From Zhihengliuella salsuginis (lineage in GTDB: Bacteria > Actinomycetota > Actinomycetes > Actinomycetales > Micrococcaceae), in the NCBI RefSeq assembly GCF_014651715.1, contig NZ_BMXK01000004.1, positions 186,001 through 250,000 of the forward strand: DNA of 64,000 bases, in the 5' to 3' direction. Each line of letters begins with the position of its first letter. Position 1 is the first letter of the stretch. The notes beneath the pieces are model-generated. The model had not been told where the DNA came from. It did no database searches and was given only the letters and a program-made list of their open reading frames with translations. Position numbers and translations under genes: made by a program. Below, piece by piece: positions 35,093 to 44,084 of the stretch.

Positions 35093-37465
35093 CTAACGCG
35101 TCGCGCAGTCCCGGGCCTCACCGCGCTCGCCCGCCGTGCCCGACGCGCACCAGGCCGTCGAATTGCCGGCCGGCAGCCGGGTCTCCGGCAGTTGGGCCGC
35201 CGTCGTCGTCGTCAGAGAGCCGTTCCGGGCCGCCACCTCGACGCTGCCGGTGGCGACGGTCCGGGACCGGGCCTCCGCGGCGGTGACCACGTGGACCACG
35301 GTGTCCGCGGCCTCGGCCCCGATCCCGAGGTCGCCGGCGAGCGCGGAGCCGCCGGACGTCAGCCCGGTCAGCCGCACGTTGCCGTCGTTGGCGATCGTGA
35401 GCGGGTAGGAGACCTCGTCGCCCGCGGAGACCCGCCCGTCGCCGTCTGTATCGGCGTACCGGCCGGCCTCCGCGCTGGCGGAGATCCCGGGGGCGCGCTC
35501 GCGCAGGTCGACCTCGCCGCCGCTGATCTCGTACGTCTCCGCGACGGCCGTGTACTCCGGGACCTTGCCGGTGGTCCACACGGTGCCGGGGGTGAAGAAG
35601 CCGTCGTCGTGCTCCTCGCCGGTCACGGTGTGCCGGGGTGTGGTGCAGTTGTACGCGTCGCCGGGGCTGAGGTTGGACCAGCGGCAGTTGCCGGCCGGGG
35701 CCGACTCGCCGACCGGGGCGGCGGCGAACGGCTCGAAGTTGCCCTCGGTCGGGACCACCCACTGGTTGACGTTGCCGGTGTGGGTGACCCGGAACGTGTA
35801 GGGCACCTGGTCGCCGGCGGCGTAGGGATCCGCGGCGAGGTCGCGGTCGCCGTCGGCGCGCTGGCCGGCGATGTCCAGGCCGATCACCTCGCGCCCGGCG
35901 ACCTGCGCGGACACGGTGCCCTGGGACTCCCGGCCGTCCGCGGCGGTGAACACGGCCTGCAGGCCGGTCTCGCCGTTGGCGGTCGCGGGCGCGGTGACGG
36001 GGACGTCGACGGTCGCGGTGCCGCCGGCGGGGACGTCGACCTCGGCCGTGCCGGCCGCCCACCCCTCCGGGCCGGCGACGGTCAGCGTTCCGCTCAGCGT
36101 CGCCGACTCCTGGTTCTCGATGGTGACCTGCGCGGTCGCGGTGGCCCCGGCGTCGAGGGCGAGCCCGTCGGAGCCCAGGGGCGCGCAGACGTGGTTCAGC
36201 CAGTCGCCGCCGAACTCGCCGAAGACCATGTCGTCCGTGTAGGAGCCCTCGTAGAAGACGCCGAAGCGCCCGTCGTCCAGGGCCGTCGCCACGGAGTAGG
36301 CGGAGAAGCCGTGCCGGATGGTGCGCGCGCCGGGCCACGTCTCGCCGTCGTCGCAGGAGACGCGGGCGGTGACGTTCTCCCGGCTCGTCGGGTGGTTGGA
36401 CCCCGTGTAGAGGAGCATCGCGGCCTCGTCGCTGCCCTCCGGCGCGTCCGGGTGCATGCGGGTGATGTGGGCGTTGTTGGTGGGGTCGACCAGCTGGCGC
36501 TCGAGGCGGACCGGGCCGTAGCTGTGGCCGCCGTCGGTGGAGACGGCGACCTTCCGGAAGCCGCTGCGGCCCGAGTCGCGGGAGTTCATCATGACCCGGC
36601 CGTCGGAGAGCTCCACGACCTTGTTCTCGTCCATGCCCGTGCCGACGAACTCGCCGCGCTCCCAGGTGGCGCCGTGGTCGTCCGAGTACACGGAGTACGC
36701 CTGGATGGGGGTGCTGCCGTCGGCCTGCTTGACGACGCCGGCGTACTGCTGGACGAGCCGGCCGGCGTGCTCGCCGTACTTGAGCTGGATGCCGGCGCCG
36801 GAGGTCGCGAACGTGGAGCGCACGTCGCCCGGGTCGGCCGTCTTGTCGGCGCCCGGCTTGGCGACGTCGGTGATCAGCCGCGGCTCGCTCCAGGTGCGGC
36901 CGCCGTCGCCCGATTCGACGACGGCGGCGCTGATCACGTCGCGGTCGGCGTCGTCGTTGCCCCACTCGCTGCCGTGGAACCCCTGGTCCTTGGAGTAGAC
37001 GAAGAAGGAGAACACCGTCCCGGTCTCCTCGTCGACGACGTAGCTCGGGTCGCTGTAGCCGTGCTTCGGGGTGTCGGCGTCGCCGGCGTGGCCGGCCGCG
37101 ACGGTGGTCATCGGGCCCCAGGTCCGCCCGTTGTCGGTGCTGCGGCGCTGGACGATGCTGTTCGCGTTCGGGGCGTCCGCCGCCGAGCCGGGGCGGGCGT
37201 CCCAGGAGGCGAGGACGACGCCGTCGCCCAGGTGGGCCAGCGCGGGGATGCGGTAGAAGAAGTCGGCCTCCGTGCGGTCGGCTCCGAGGTTCTGTTCGGC
37301 GTAGTCGCCGGGGGCGGCGAACGGGTCGGCGCCGGGCACGCTCGTCGCCGCGGCGGCGGGTCCGGCGAGCGCGATCGGGAGGGCGAGGCCCAGGGTGGCG
37401 GCGGCTGCGAGGACGCGGCCGCCCCTCCGGCGGGCAGGGCGGCGTACGGTGGTCGGGGTGTTCAT
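35093..37465 (-). CDS. nanH: Secreted sialidase (GH33) with C-terminal beta-sandwich domains
   Basis: A 790-residue exported enzyme. The signal peptide (RRPARRRGGRVLAAAATLG to AGPAAAA) occupies about the first 40 residues. The six-bladed sialidase domain spans about 45-420 with YRIPALA (the FRIP Arg) and five Asp boxes: STDNGRTWG, SGDGGRTWS, YSDDHGATW, STDGGHSYG and SCDDGETWP. After it come an NEW3-like domain (VTIENQESATLSGTLTVAG) and two further repeats of adhesion/DUF11 type (VTHTGNVNQW, LTIANDGNVRL). No LPXTG anchor is present, so it is probably released or held non-covalently. It hydrolyses terminal sialic acids from glycans. The ATG at 37465 was chosen because the signal peptide begins there. 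The promoter carries the same TAGGACATCC site as the uptake operon. Confidence 0.9.
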   Translation of the reverse strand: MNTPTTVRRPARRRGGRVLAAAATLGLALPIALAGPAAAATSVPGADPFAAPGDYAEQNLGADRTEADFFYRIPALAHLGDGVVLASWDARPGSAADAPNANSIVQRRSTDNGRTWGPMTTVAAGHAGDADTPKHGYSDPSYVVDEETGTVFSFFVYSKDQGFHGSEWGNDDADRDVISAAVVESGDGGRTWSEPRLITDVAKPGADKTADPGDVRSTFATSGAGIQLKYGEHAGRLVQQYAGVVKQADGSTPIQAYSVYSDDHGATWERGEFVGTGMDENKVVELSDGRVMMNSRDSGRSGFRKVAVSTDGGHSYGPVRLERQLVDPTNNAHITRMHPDAPEGSDEAAMLLYTGSNHPTSRENVTARVSCDDGETWPGARTIRHGFSAYSVATALDDGRFGVFYEGSYTDDMVFGEFGGDWLNHVCAPLGSDGLALDAGATATAQVTIENQESATLSGTLTVAGPEGWAAGTAEVDVPAGGTATVDVPVTAPATANGETGLQAVFTAADGRESQGTVSAQVAGREVIGLDIAGQRADGDRDLAADPYAAGDQVPYTFRVTHTGNVNQWVVPTEGNFEPFAAAPVGESAPAGNCRWSNLSPGDAYNCTTPRHTVTGEEHDDGFFTPGTVWTTGKVPEYTAVAETYEISGGEVDLRERAPGISASAEAGRYADTDGDGRVSAGDEVSYPLTIANDGNVRLTGLTSGGSALAGDLGIGAEAADTVVHVVTAAEARSRTVATGSVEVAARNGSLTTTTAAQLPETRLPAGNSTAWCASGTAGERGEARDCATR

Positions 37466-37529
37466 CTTCTCTGGCCTTTCCTGGCGTGCCGAGGCATGGG
37501 CGCGCCGTGCTGGATGGTCGTGGAAGAGG

Positions 37530-37575
37530 TAGGACATCCGCTGTCATTCAAGCGTGATGCAGATCACCTTGTCAA
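37530..37575 (-). promoter_or_regulatory. Sialidase promoter with candidate NanR-type operator
   Basis: On the minus strand TTGACA (37570-37575) and TTGAAT (37546-37551) are spaced by 18 bases. Immediately downstream GCGGATGTCCTA (37530-37541) contains ten bases of the palindrome TAGGA-CA-TCCTA found in the uptake-operon promoter. The -35 box overlaps the end of the repressor gene. Confidence 0.65.
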
Positions 37576-38315
37576 GCAGGGGCCGACTCGCCGACGACCG
37601 CCTGGATCAGGCGCCGGATCCCGTCGAAGTGGCTCGTGAGCAGCTCGCGGGCCCGGGCGGCGTCCTGGGCGACGACCGCTTCGTAGATGCGGCGGTGCTC
37701 GAGCGCCGTCTCCCCCAGGTCCACGGTGGCGGGGCCGATCTGCGCATGCAGACGGCTGTACGCGGACCAGAAGACACCCAGCAGATTGCTCAAGAGGCCG
37801 TTGTCCAGCGACGCGTAGAGGCTGCCATGGAAGCGCTCATCGGCCTCCACCAGCGGGAGCCCTGCCGAGGCCAGCCGCTCCATCTCCTCGACGGCGGAGA
37901 GGACCTCCGCGAGGTCCTCTGCGGTGATGGCGTCGATCGCCGGGCCGATGAGCCCCGCCTCGAGCGCCTGCCGCACGTCGACGAGCTCCATCGCCTCCTG
38001 CCCCGACCGGGTCAGCGACAGGCGGGCGTGGAACTCCAGGGGCGTGCGCATGCCGTCGAGCTTCTTCCGCGCGACGAACATCCCGTAGCCGTGGCGGACG
38101 TCGACCACGCCGACTGCCTGGAGGACCTTCAGCGCCTCGCGGACGGTGTTGCGCCCGACACCGAGCTCCTCCACCAGCTCCTGCTCGGTCGGCAGCGGCT
38201 CGCCGGGGCCGATCCCGCGCTCGATGATGAGCTCCATGATCTCGTGCTGCAGCGCTTGCGACCGCGCGGCGGCGTTGGCCCGCGCCCTGCGGTCCCCACG
38301 GGGCTGTTCAGTCAT
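37572..38315 (-). CDS. GntR/FadR-family transcriptional regulator of the sialic acid locus
   Basis: A 247-residue regulator. The winged helix spans about 20-90 (LPTEQELVEELGVGRNTVRE, LQAVGVVDVRHGYGMFVA). The C-terminal FCD domain spans about 100-235 and contains likely metal or ligand His residues (ADERFHGSLYASLD, EHRRIYEAVVAQD, LLTSHFDGI). It is divergent from the sialic acid uptake operon and lies between it and the secreted sialidase, so it is probably a NanR-like repressor that responds to sialic acid or ManNAc-6-P. The shared TAGGACATCC sites in both flanking promoters are its likely targets; this is inference from position. Confidence 0.85.
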   Translation of the reverse strand: MTEQPRGDRRARANAAARSQALQHEIMELIIERGIGPGEPLPTEQELVEELGVGRNTVREALKVLQAVGVVDVRHGYGMFVARKKLDGMRTPLEFHARLSLTRSGQEAMELVDVRQALEAGLIGPAIDAITAEDLAEVLSAVEEMERLASAGLPLVEADERFHGSLYASLDNGLLSNLLGVFWSAYSRLHAQIGPATVDLGETALEHRRIYEAVVAQDAARARELLTSHFDGIRRLIQAVVGESAPA

Positions 38316-38368
38316 TTGCTTCGTCCCTTCCGTCCGGTTTCGTCTGCCTGCCCGCCACTGTGACCCAC

Positions 38369-38422
38369 TTGACGTTCACATGTGACCACTCTTACAGTGT
38401 AGACGAGGCATAGGACATCCTA
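38369..38422 (+). promoter_or_regulatory. Promoter and candidate operator of the sialic acid uptake operon
   Basis: TTGACG (38369-38374) and TACAGT (38393-38398) are 18 bases apart. The perfect inverted repeat TAGGA-CA-TCCTA (38411-38422) sits about 10 bases after the expected start of transcription, so a bound repressor would block elongation. The same sequence lies downstream of the sialidase promoter. Confidence 0.7.
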
Positions 38423-38465
38423 CATCCGACAAGTTCTTCCACTCCACCACAACGAGGTGTCAATC

Positions 38466-40070
38466 ATGAAGACGCAGTTCCCCTCCGCGGCCGGCACATC
38501 CCGGCGCTCGTTCCTCAAAGTCGCCGGCGCCCTCGGCGCAGCCGGCGCCGTCGCCGCCACCCTGTCCGCCTGCGGGGCCTCCGGCGGCTCCGCCGGGTCC
38601 ACCGCGGCCGCAGGCCGCAAGACCATCGAGGCCGGCATGTCCTACGCGCTCTCGACCGGGTTCGACCCCATGACGTCGACCGGCGCGACCCCCATGGCGG
38701 CCAACCTGCACGTGTTCGAGTCCCTCGTCGACCTGCACCCGGCCACCCGCGAGCCGTACAACGCGCTGGCGGCCGCCGACCCCGTCGAGGTCGACGCCAC
38801 CACCTACGAGATCACCCTCCGCGACGGCGCCGCCTTCCACAACGGCGACCCGGTGACGGCGGACGACGTCGTCTTCTCGTTCGCCCGCGTCATGGACACC
38901 GAGAACGCCTCGCTGTTCGCGCAGTTCGTCCCCTTCCTCGACACCGTCGAGGCCAAGGACGAGAAGACGGTGACGTTCAAGCTGAAGTACCCGTTCGCCC
39001 TCTTCGCGGAGCGCCTGAGCATCGTCAAGATCGTCCCGCGGAAGCTGGCCGAGGCCGACCAGGCGTCCTTCGACGCCAACCCCGTCGGCTCCGGCCCGTA
39101 CAAGCTGGTCTCCGCGGTGAAGGACGACAAGATCGTCTTCGAGGAGTTCGCCGATTACAACGGCCCGATGCCGGCCAACGCGCCCGGGATGACCTGGTTC
39201 CTCCTCTCCGACGCCGCAGCACGCGTGACCGCAGTCGAGTCCGGGCGTGTCCAGGCCATCGAGGACGTCCCCTACCTGGACATCGAACGCCTCGAGGGCG
39301 AGGTGACCGTGGAGTCCGTCCAGTCGTTCGGCCTTCTATTCCTGATGTTCAACTGCGCGGAGAAGCCGTTCGACGACAAGCGGGTCCGGCAGGCCCTGCA
39401 CTTCGGGCTGGACACGCAGGCGATCATCGACCGCGCCCTGCTCGGCAACGCGACGGCGGCCACCAGCTTCGTGCACCAGGAGCACCCGAACTACCACCAG
39501 GCCGCGACCGTGTTCGAATTCGACGCCGACAAGGCGGCCGCGCTCCTGAAAGAGGCCGGGGTCGACACCCTCGAGTTCGAGCTGCTGACGACCGACACGT
39601 CCTGGGTCCAGGACGTCGCGCCGGTCATGACGGAGGCGTGGAACGCCATCCCGGGCGTCACGGTCACCATGCGCAACCTCCAGTCGGGTGCCCTCTACGG
39701 CGACCATGTCGACAACGGCAACTTCACCGTGGTCGCCGCCCCCGGCGACCCGTCCGTCTTCGGCAACGACCTCGACCTCTTGCTCTCCTGGTGGTACCGC
39801 GGGGACGTGTGGCCGGCCAACCGCTTCCGCTGGAACGAGACCGAGGCCTACGGGATCGTCCAGGCGAAGCTCGACGAGGCCGCCCGGGCCGGCGACGCGA
39901 AGACGGCGCAGGACGCGTGGAACGAGATCCTGGACCTGATCGCGGACGAAGCCGCGCTGTACCCGATCTTCCACCGCAAGCTGCCCACCGCCTGGAACGA
40001 CGAGGCCCTCACCGGCTTCAAGCCGCTCCCGACGACCGGCATCTCGTTCCTGGGCGTCGAGCACAGCTGA
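38466..40070 (+). CDS. ABC transporter substrate-binding lipoprotein, probably for sialic acid
   Basis: A 534-residue family 5 (DppA/OppA-type) solute-binding protein. A twin-arginine motif [10 protein letters not shown] at about 14-23 and a lipobox LSACG with Cys at about residue 36 show Tat export and lipid anchoring. The signature [20 protein letters not shown] fits the family. The ATG at 38466 is preceded by AACGAGG; a GTG three codons earlier is less likely. First gene of the uptake operon. SatABCD/SiaEFGI importers of sialic acid use the same peptide-type transporter class; substrate assignment rests on the downstream nan genes. Confidence 0.85.
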   Translation: MKTQFPSAAGTSRRSFLKVAGALGAAGAVAATLSACGASGGSAGSTAAAGRKTIEAGMSYALSTGFDPMTSTGATPMAANLHVFESLVDLHPATREPYNALAAADPVEVDATTYEITLRDGAAFHNGDPVTADDVVFSFARVMDTENASLFAQFVPFLDTVEAKDEKTVTFKLKYPFALFAERLSIVKIVPRKLAEADQASFDANPVGSGPYKLVSAVKDDKIVFEEFADYNGPMPANAPGMTWFLLSDAAARVTAVESGRVQAIEDVPYLDIERLEGEVTVESVQSFGLLFLMFNCAEKPFDDKRVRQALHFGLDTQAIIDRALLGNATAATSFVHQEHPNYHQAATVFEFDADKAAALLKEAGVDTLEFELLTTDTSWVQDVAPVMTEAWNAIPGVTVTMRNLQSGALYGDHVDNGNFTVVAAPGDPSVFGNDLDLLLSWWYRGDVWPANRFRWNETEAYGIVQAKLDEAARAGDAKTAQDAWNEILDLIADEAALYPIFHRKLPTAWNDEALTGFKPLPTTGISFLGVEHS

Positions 40071-40085
40071 CCGCTCGGCTCGACC

Positions 40086-40140
40086 GGGCCGGTCCCGCCG
40101 CGGACCGGCCCCCGGCGGCGGCGCGCGTGCGCCGCCGCCG
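40086..40140 (+). promoter_or_regulatory. Two strong hairpins between binding-protein and permease genes
   Basis: Stem 1 pairs GGGCCGGTCC (40086-40095) with GGACCGGCCC (40102-40111). Stem 2 pairs CGGCGGCGGCGC (40113-40124) with GCGCCGCCGCCG (40129-40140). They lie in a 112-base gap in an otherwise overlapping operon. Such structures commonly protect or partly terminate the message so the binding protein is made in excess over the permease. Confidence 0.6.
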
Positions 40141-40182
40141 CCTCGAACCACCCACCACGACGTTGCAAAGGGAGTACCCGAC

Positions 40183-41136
40183 GTGGGTAACATTCTCCGG
40201 CTCCTGGGCCGCCGCCTGGCCGCCCTGCCATTCATGATCCTCGGCGTGAGCCTCCTGGTCTTCCTCGTGCTCCAGTTCGCCCCCGGCGACCAGGCCACGA
40301 CCGCCCTCGGCGAGGGCGCCAGCGAGGACGCCAAGGAGCAGTACCGCGAGGAGCGCGGGCTCAACGACCCGCTGCCCCTGCAGTACCTGTCCTTCCTGGC
40401 CCGGCTCATCGTGCTGGACTTCGGGGACACGACGCCGCCCGCCCAGCCCATCTCGGGCATCATCGCCGGCGCCTTCCCGCTCACCCTGCAGCTGACCTTC
40501 TGGGGCGTGGTCATCGCCGTCGTCCTCTCGCTGGCCTTCGGCGTCTCCGCGGCCCTGTACCGCGACCGCTGGCCGGACCAGGCCATCCGCGTGTTCTCGA
40601 TCGCCGCGATCGCGACCCCTAGCTTCTGGCTCGGCATCCTCCTGATCCAGTGGCTCGCGCTCGGCGTGCCGCTCTTCCCGTCGGGCGGATTCACGCCCTT
40701 CGCCGAGGACCCCGCCGGCTACTTCCGCTCCCTGGCGCTGCCCGCCCTGGCCCTCGCCATCCCGGTCTCGGCCTCGCTGATCCGCGTGGTGCGCACGTCG
40801 ATGGTCGAGGAGATGGACAAGGACTACGTCCGCACCGCCATCGGCAACGGCGTCCCCCGGCCGGAGGTCATCCGCAGGAACGTGCTGCGGAACGCCCTCA
40901 TCACGCCCGTCACCGTCCTCGGCCTGCGCATCGGCTACCTGCTCGGCGGCGCGGTCGTCATCGAGATGATCTTCTCCCTGCCCGGCATGGGCCAGCTGAT
41001 CCTCAACGGCATCACGAACAACGACATCGGCCTGGTCCAGGGCGTCACGCTGACGATCGCGCTGACGTTCGTCCTCGTCAACATCGTCGTCGACCTCCTC
41101 TACGTACTCATCAACCCACGAATCAGGACGGTGTGA
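40183..41136 (+). CDS. ABC transporter permease, sialic acid importer
   Basis: A 317-residue DppB-type permease with about six membrane helices (LPFMILGVSLLVFLVLQFAP at the start). The BPD_transp_1 EAA-type loop reads YVRTAIGNGVPRPEVIRRN. The GTG start at 40183 has AAAGGGAG upstream. It would pair with the permease half of the next gene to form the channel. Confidence 0.87.
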   Translation: MGNILRLLGRRLAALPFMILGVSLLVFLVLQFAPGDQATTALGEGASEDAKEQYREERGLNDPLPLQYLSFLARLIVLDFGDTTPPAQPISGIIAGAFPLTLQLTFWGVVIAVVLSLAFGVSAALYRDRWPDQAIRVFSIAAIATPSFWLGILLIQWLALGVPLFPSGGFTPFAEDPAGYFRSLALPALALAIPVSASLIRVVRTSMVEEMDKDYVRTAIGNGVPRPEVIRRNVLRNALITPVTVLGLRIGYLLGGAVVIEMIFSLPGMGQLILNGITNNDIGLVQGVTLTIALTFVLVNIVVDLLYVLINPRIRTV

Positions 41137-41139
41137 CCC

Positions 41140-43230
41140 ATGCGGTACGGACTCGCTGACCGCCTCAGCCGCCCCGGGGTCGCCCTCCGCGCGCTGCCCA
41201 CCGGCTCGAAGCTCGCCCTCGCGTTCCTCGTGCTCATCTCCCTGGCCGCCGTCTTCGCGCCGGTGCTGGCCCCGCACGACCCCCTGGCCACCGGCACGCC
41301 CGCCCAGGGGCCGAGCGCCGAGAACCCCTTCGGCACCGACCGGCTGGGGCGTGACATCCTCTCGCGCATCCTGCACGGCGCGCAGACCTCCCTGGTCATC
41401 GGGCTCGGCGCCGTCGGCCTGGCCGTGGCCGTGGGCGCCCTGCTCGGCTCGATCGCGGCCACCAGCCGCAAGTGGGTCGACGAGGGCACCATGCGCGTCA
41501 TGGACGTCATCATGGCCTTCCCCGGGATCGCCCTCGCCGCCGTCCTGCTCGCGACGCTCGGCAACACGGTCCCGGTGATCATCGTCGCCATCGCCGTCAT
41601 CTACATCCCGCAGATCGCCCGCGTCGTGCGCGCCAACGTGATCGCCCAGTGGGGCGAGGACTACGTCCGCGCCGAACGCGTCCTTGGCGCCGGCCGCTTC
41701 CACATCCTGCTCAAGCACATCGTCCGCAACACGGCCGCGCCCATCCTGGTCTTCGCGACCGTGATGGTCGCCGACGCCATCATCTTCGAGGCGTCGCTGT
41801 CCTTCCTCGGCGCCGGCGTCCAGGACCCGCAGCCATCGTGGGGCAACGTGATCTCCTACGGCCGGACCCTGGTGCTCAACGGCGCCTGGTGGGCCACGAC
41901 CTTCGCCGGCGCCTTCATCCTCGCCACCGTGCTCGCCCTGAACATCCTGGCCGAGGGCCTCACCGACGCCATGGTCAACCCCCGTCTGCGCAAGTCCGTC
42001 AAGCTGCGTGAGGAGGAGCGCGCGGCCGAGGCGCCGTCGCACTCCGTCGGCACCACCGTGGCGCAGCCCTCGGTCGCCGAACGCGACGAGCTGCACCCGG
42101 CAGCAGACGCGCAGGAGCCGGACACCGAGATCGCCGAGACGCCGCCCGCCGCATCCGGGGCGCCGACGTCGCCCGAACTGGCCGAGCACCTCAGCCGGCT
42201 GCTGGCCGTCGAGACCTCGCGCAGCGACCGGCTGCACCCTGACGCGGACGCCGCCCCCATCCTCGAGGTCCGGGACCTCACCATCCGCTTCCCCGACCGC
42301 TACGGCCGCACGCCGATCGTCGACCGCGTCTCCTTCTCGGTCGGCGAAGGCGAGACGATGGGCCTGGTCGGCGAGTCCGGCTGCGGCAAGTCGATCACCT
42401 CACTGGCGATCCTCGGCCTGCTGGCCCCCAACGCCGAGGTCTCCGGGTCCATCAAGTTCAACGGCAAGGAGCTGGTAGCCGGCGCGGGAGACCCCCGCGT
42501 CCGCGAGAAGCTCTACGCCGGCCTGCGCGGCCAGCAGATCTCGATGATCTACCAGGACGCGCTGAGCTCGCTGAACCCGTCGATGCTGATCAGGGACCAG
42601 CTCCTCCAGCTGACAAAGCGCGGCGGCCGCAGGACCCCGGAGGAGCTCTTGACGCTGGTCAAGCTCGACCCGGGGCGCACGCTGAAGTCCTACCCGCACG
42701 AGCTCTCCGGCGGCCAGCGCCAGCGCGTGCTGATCGCCATGGCGCTCTCGCGCTCGCCCAAGCTCGTGATCGCCGACGAGCCGACGACCGCCCTGGACGT
42801 CACCGTGCAGAAGCAGGTCGTCGACCTGCTCAACGAACTGCGCGAACAGCTCGGGTTCGCCATGGTGTTCGTCAGCCACGACCTGGCGCTCGTCGCCTCG
42901 CTCGCGCACCGGATCACGGTCATGTACGCGGGACAGGTCGTCGAGTCCGGCGCGGCGTCCGTCCTGCTGGAGGATCCGCGGCACGAGTACACGCGCGGCC
43001 TGCTGGGCGCGGTCCTCTCGATCGAGTCCGGCGCCGGGCGCCTGCACCAGATCCGCGGGACCGTCCCGAGCCCCGGCGACTTCGCCACCGGGGACCGGTT
43101 CGCCCCGCGCTCCCTGGCTCCGGACGCAGACCCCGAGCGCACCGTCTCGCTGGTGCGTGTCGGCGACGACGACCACTACTACGCCCGGCCCGACGGCCAG
43201 TTGGCCGGGTCCGAAGGAGGACGGTCCTGA
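41140..43230 (+). CDS. Fused ABC permease and ATP-binding protein
   Basis: A 696-residue fusion. Residues 1-290 are a DppC-type permease (GTDRLGRDILSRILHGAQTS, EAA loop YVRAERVLGAGRFHILLKH). A linker of about 75 residues rich in Glu, Ala and Pro follows. Residues about 365-690 are a DppD-type ATPase with Walker A GESGCGKS near 411-418, signature LSGGQRQRVLIAMAL, Walker B VIADEPTTALD, and the C-terminal oligopeptide-transporter extension. Fusion of permease and ATPase in one chain is unusual for peptide-type importers but is described for the sialic acid SatABCD type, which supports the substrate call. It starts 3 bases after the previous stop. Confidence 0.88.
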   Translation: MRYGLADRLSRPGVALRALPTGSKLALAFLVLISLAAVFAPVLAPHDPLATGTPAQGPSAENPFGTDRLGRDILSRILHGAQTSLVIGLGAVGLAVAVGALLGSIAATSRKWVDEGTMRVMDVIMAFPGIALAAVLLATLGNTVPVIIVAIAVIYIPQIARVVRANVIAQWGEDYVRAERVLGAGRFHILLKHIVRNTAAPILVFATVMVADAIIFEASLSFLGAGVQDPQPSWGNVISYGRTLVLNGAWWATTFAGAFILATVLALNILAEGLTDAMVNPRLRKSVKLREEERAAEAPSHSVGTTVAQPSVAERDELHPAADAQEPDTEIAETPPAASGAPTSPELAEHLSRLLAVETSRSDRLHPDADAAPILEVRDLTIRFPDRYGRTPIVDRVSFSVGEGETMGLVGESGCGKSITSLAILGLLAPNAEVSGSIKFNGKELVAGAGDPRVREKLYAGLRGQQISMIYQDALSSLNPSMLIRDQLLQLTKRGGRRTPEELLTLVKLDPGRTLKSYPHELSGGQRQRVLIAMALSRSPKLVIADEPTTALDVTVQKQVVDLLNELREQLGFAMVFVSHDLALVASLAHRITVMYAGQVVESGAASVLLEDPRHEYTRGLLGAVLSIESGAGRLHQIRGTVPSPGDFATGDRFAPRSLAPDADPERTVSLVRVGDDDHYYARPDGQLAGSEGGRS

Positions 43231-44084
43231 TGACCGCGCAGGCAACCGAAAGTGCAGCAACCGCGGAGCAGACCGCCCCCGTGATCGAGCTCCGCGATCT
43301 CCACGTCCACCACCGCGCCCGCACCGGCAAGCTGTTCAAGCCCACGACCATCCGGGCCGTCAACGGCGTCGACTTCACCGTCCGGCGCGGCGAGACCGTC
43401 GGGATCGTCGGCGAATCCGGCTGCGGCAAGTCGACCCTGGCCTCCGTGCTGGTCGGCCTTCAGGAACCGACCAGCGGGACCCGGCTGTTCCACGGCCGGG
43501 AACTGGCCAACCGGGGCGCACCGCGCAAGGAGTTCGGCAAGGCGGTGTCCATCGTCTTCCAGGACCCGGCCACCGCCCTCAACCCCCGCATGACCGTGCA
43601 CGACATCCTCACCGATCCGCTGCAGGTCCACGGCATCGGGACCAAAGAGTCCCGCACGCGGACGGTGTACGAACTCCTCGAGCTCGTCGGGCTCCCGCGC
43701 TCAGCCGCCGAGGTGTCGCCGACGCAGATCTCCGGCGGCCAGCGCCAGCGCGTCGCGATCGCCCGCGCCCTCGCCCTGGACCCGGAGGTCATCGTCGCCG
43801 ACGAGCCCACCTCGGCCCTCGACGTGTCCGTCCGGGCCCAGGTCCTGAACCTCCTCTCGGACCTGAAGTCCCGGCTGAACCTCGGCATGGTCTTCATCTC
43901 CCACGACATCCAGACCGTCCGCTACGTCTCCGACCGCATCTGCGTCATGAACTTCGGCGAGATCGTGGAAGAGGGCGAAGCGGCCCGCGTCTTCGACAAC
44001 CCCACCAACGGCTACACGCGCACCCTGCTGGGTGCGGCCCCGAGCCTGCTCGCGGCCCCCACCACTTCTTCGGAGGAAGCATGA
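43230..44084 (+). CDS. ABC transporter ATP-binding protein
   Basis: A 284-residue DppF-type ATPase: Walker A GESGCGKSTLASVL, Q-loop IVFQDPATALNPRM, signature ISGGQRQRVAIARAL, Walker B VIVADEPTSALDVS, and switch His in FISHDIQTV. It overlaps the fusion gene by one base and nanA by 4 bases. With the fused ATPase it would form the asymmetric nucleotide-binding pair that drives uptake. Confidence 0.9.
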   Translation: MTAQATESAATAEQTAPVIELRDLHVHHRARTGKLFKPTTIRAVNGVDFTVRRGETVGIVGESGCGKSTLASVLVGLQEPTSGTRLFHGRELANRGAPRKEFGKAVSIVFQDPATALNPRMTVHDILTDPLQVHGIGTKESRTRTVYELLELVGLPRSAAEVSPTQISGGQRQRVAIARALALDPEVIVADEPTSALDVSVRAQVLNLLSDLKSRLNLGMVFISHDIQTVRYVSDRICVMNFGEIVEEGEAARVFDNPTNGYTRTLLGAAPSLLAAPTTSSEEA

